Shown here: piece by piece, positions 13,024 through 13,760 of the stretch
Numbering within the stretch: position 1 is the first letter of the stretch
How the letters are laid out: each line of letters begins with the position of its first letter
Assembly: GCA_016839865.1 (NCBI GenBank)
Contig: JAEOTN010000485.1
Location: 1 to 13,760 of the forward strand
Direction of reading: 5' to 3'
Length of the DNA stretch: 13,760 bases
Origin: Promethearchaeota archaeon
GTDB taxonomy: Archaea > Asgardarchaeota > Lokiarchaeia > Sigynarchaeales > MK-D1
Translations under genes and position numbers: made by a program
The notes under the pieces: model-generated
The model's database searches: none
Seen by the model: only the letters and a program-made list of their open reading frames with translations
Told to the model about the DNA's origin: nothing

Positions 13024-13755
13024 TTAGAGTTCTTGGTATTGAAGGTATTCTTCAAACTTAACTCGTAATGTAATTATTTTTGAAATGTTGGAAATTGCAC
13101 CAATAGATGTTCCCACAACAGCAATCCATTTCACAACTGTTAATCCAAGTTCAATTTTTTCATATAGTGCAAAGTCTATGGAAATTAATTCCATTATTGA
13201 TGGCACAGACATAACTGCTGGGACGAACAGTGTCAATAAGAATGGAATGAATGCTATATCCACAATAGCATGCATAATCATCAACACTCTTTGTGCTCCG
13301 TAGTTGGTTAAATCCATCATTGATTGGAACAAATTAATGAACCCACCAGCCAATGTGAAAACTCCTGATAGCTGAATATAATATGTCAGTTGAGGACCTA
13401 TATCTTCAACAATTGGAATTAATTCCCAGACTTTAGCTATCATAGCTATTCCAAACAGCATGGCTACGATTCCACCGGCAAGTAAATCCCCTCGTTTTAA
13501 AGGTGGTTTTACTTTTTTGGGAAATTTTTGTTGCCATTTTCTATCAATTGACTCCAATTTCTCAGCTTTTTCAGAAGGAATGGACTTTGTTTGAAATCTT
13601 CGAGTAGATTTCTCAAAATCTTCAGGAAGATAGCCTTCAACTGATAAAGCTACAAAAATGACGGATACAATTAAGAATGCACCTAATGCTGCTGACCAGA
13701 TACTATTTAGATAAGAGAAGAGATCCCAACTTATTCCATTTGTAGCTGCATCCAC
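13024..13755 (-). CDS. Multi-TM membrane protein, unknown function, probably 5'-partial
   Basis: 243 codons from GTG 13755. The frame continues open to the right edge (an ATA codon precedes), so the true start may lie outside. Hydrophobic segments by eye at about 20-38, 90-108, 124-145, 157-184 and 205-222, giving about five TM helices. Between the first two is a 50-residue charged loop (EKSTRRFQTK...RKWQQKFPKKVKPPLKR), likely cytoplasmic by its many Lys/Arg. No catalytic motif or family signature recognised. The gene converges with the radical SAM gene; stop codons are 10 nt apart. No nearby gene suggests a function. Confidence 0.72.
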   Translation of the reverse strand: MDAATNGISWDLFSYLNSIWSAALGAFLIVSVIFVALSVEGYLPEDFEKSTRRFQTKSIPSEKAEKLESIDRKWQQKFPKKVKPPLKRGDLLAGGIVAMLFGIAMIAKVWELIPIVEDIGPQLTYYIQLSGVFTLAGGFINLFQSMMDLTNYGAQRVLMIMHAIVDIAFIPFLLTLFVPAVMSVPSIMELISIDFALYEKIELGLTVVKWIAVVGTSIGAISNISKIITLRVKFEEYLQYQEL

Positions 13756-13760
13756 TATGA

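Noticed and set aside
1..13760. CRISPR array, insertion sequence, integrase or attachment site
   Set aside because: No regularly spaced repeats, transposase or integrase motifs, or tRNA-end direct repeats were seen.

Overview
The window looks archaeal. It is AT-rich (by eye roughly two thirds A+T) and has two intron-containing tRNA genes, one with an intron at an unusual place in the D-arm. TATA-like boxes lie about 25-28 nt upstream of start codons or mature RNA ends, consistent with leaderless or short-leader transcripts. Internal operon genes carry Shine-Dalgarno (SD) sites resembling parts of GGAGGTGATC, several with TTG or GTG starts. Gene content (XPD/DinG-type helicase, formylmethanofuran dehydrogenase subunits, a longin-like protein, many membrane-anchored zinc-ribbon proteins) fits an archaeon, possibly an Asgard lineage. 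That placement is inference, and no universal marker is present to fix it.

Layout, left to right. 1-1915: XPD/DinG-type Fe-S helicase, frame open to the left edge. 1948-3486: alkaline-phosphatase-superfamily phosphodiesterase with its own TATA box. 3596-5938: tight operon of an FwdD-like, an FwdB-like and a divergent FmdE-like protein. 5943-6479 (minus): convergent two-TM protein with a charged tail. 6612-7520: monoacylglycerol-lipase-like alpha/beta hydrolase. 7532-7792 (minus): two tiny, mutually similar single-TM proteins, 40 and 35 aa. 7943-8076 (minus): tRNA-Trp(CCA) with a canonical intron after position 37. 8337-10561: two two-gene units encoding four related proteins, each with two TM segments and two or three zinc ribbons. 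10670-11650: longin-like N-terminus plus an unassigned C-terminus. 11754-11877: tRNA-Pro(TGG) with a 47-nt D-arm intron. 11901-13013: anaerobic sulfatase-maturase-type radical SAM/SPASM enzyme directly after the tRNA. 13024-13755 (minus): multi-TM protein running toward the right edge.

How parts may work together. FwdB-like and FwdD-like proteins would form a Mo/W-pterin formate/CO2 oxidoreductase module, but subunits A and C, needed for formylmethanofuran chemistry, are not in the window. The module may therefore act on formate or another small substrate, or depend on genes elsewhere. The four zinc-ribbon proteins share one architecture and look like a local family expansion. The radical SAM enzyme has every residue expected of a formylglycine-generating maturase but no sulfatase substrate nearby. 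The strongest leads for new biology are the pair of micro-membrane proteins, the zinc-ribbon tandem family, the orphan FwdDB/FmdE set and the D-arm tRNA intron.
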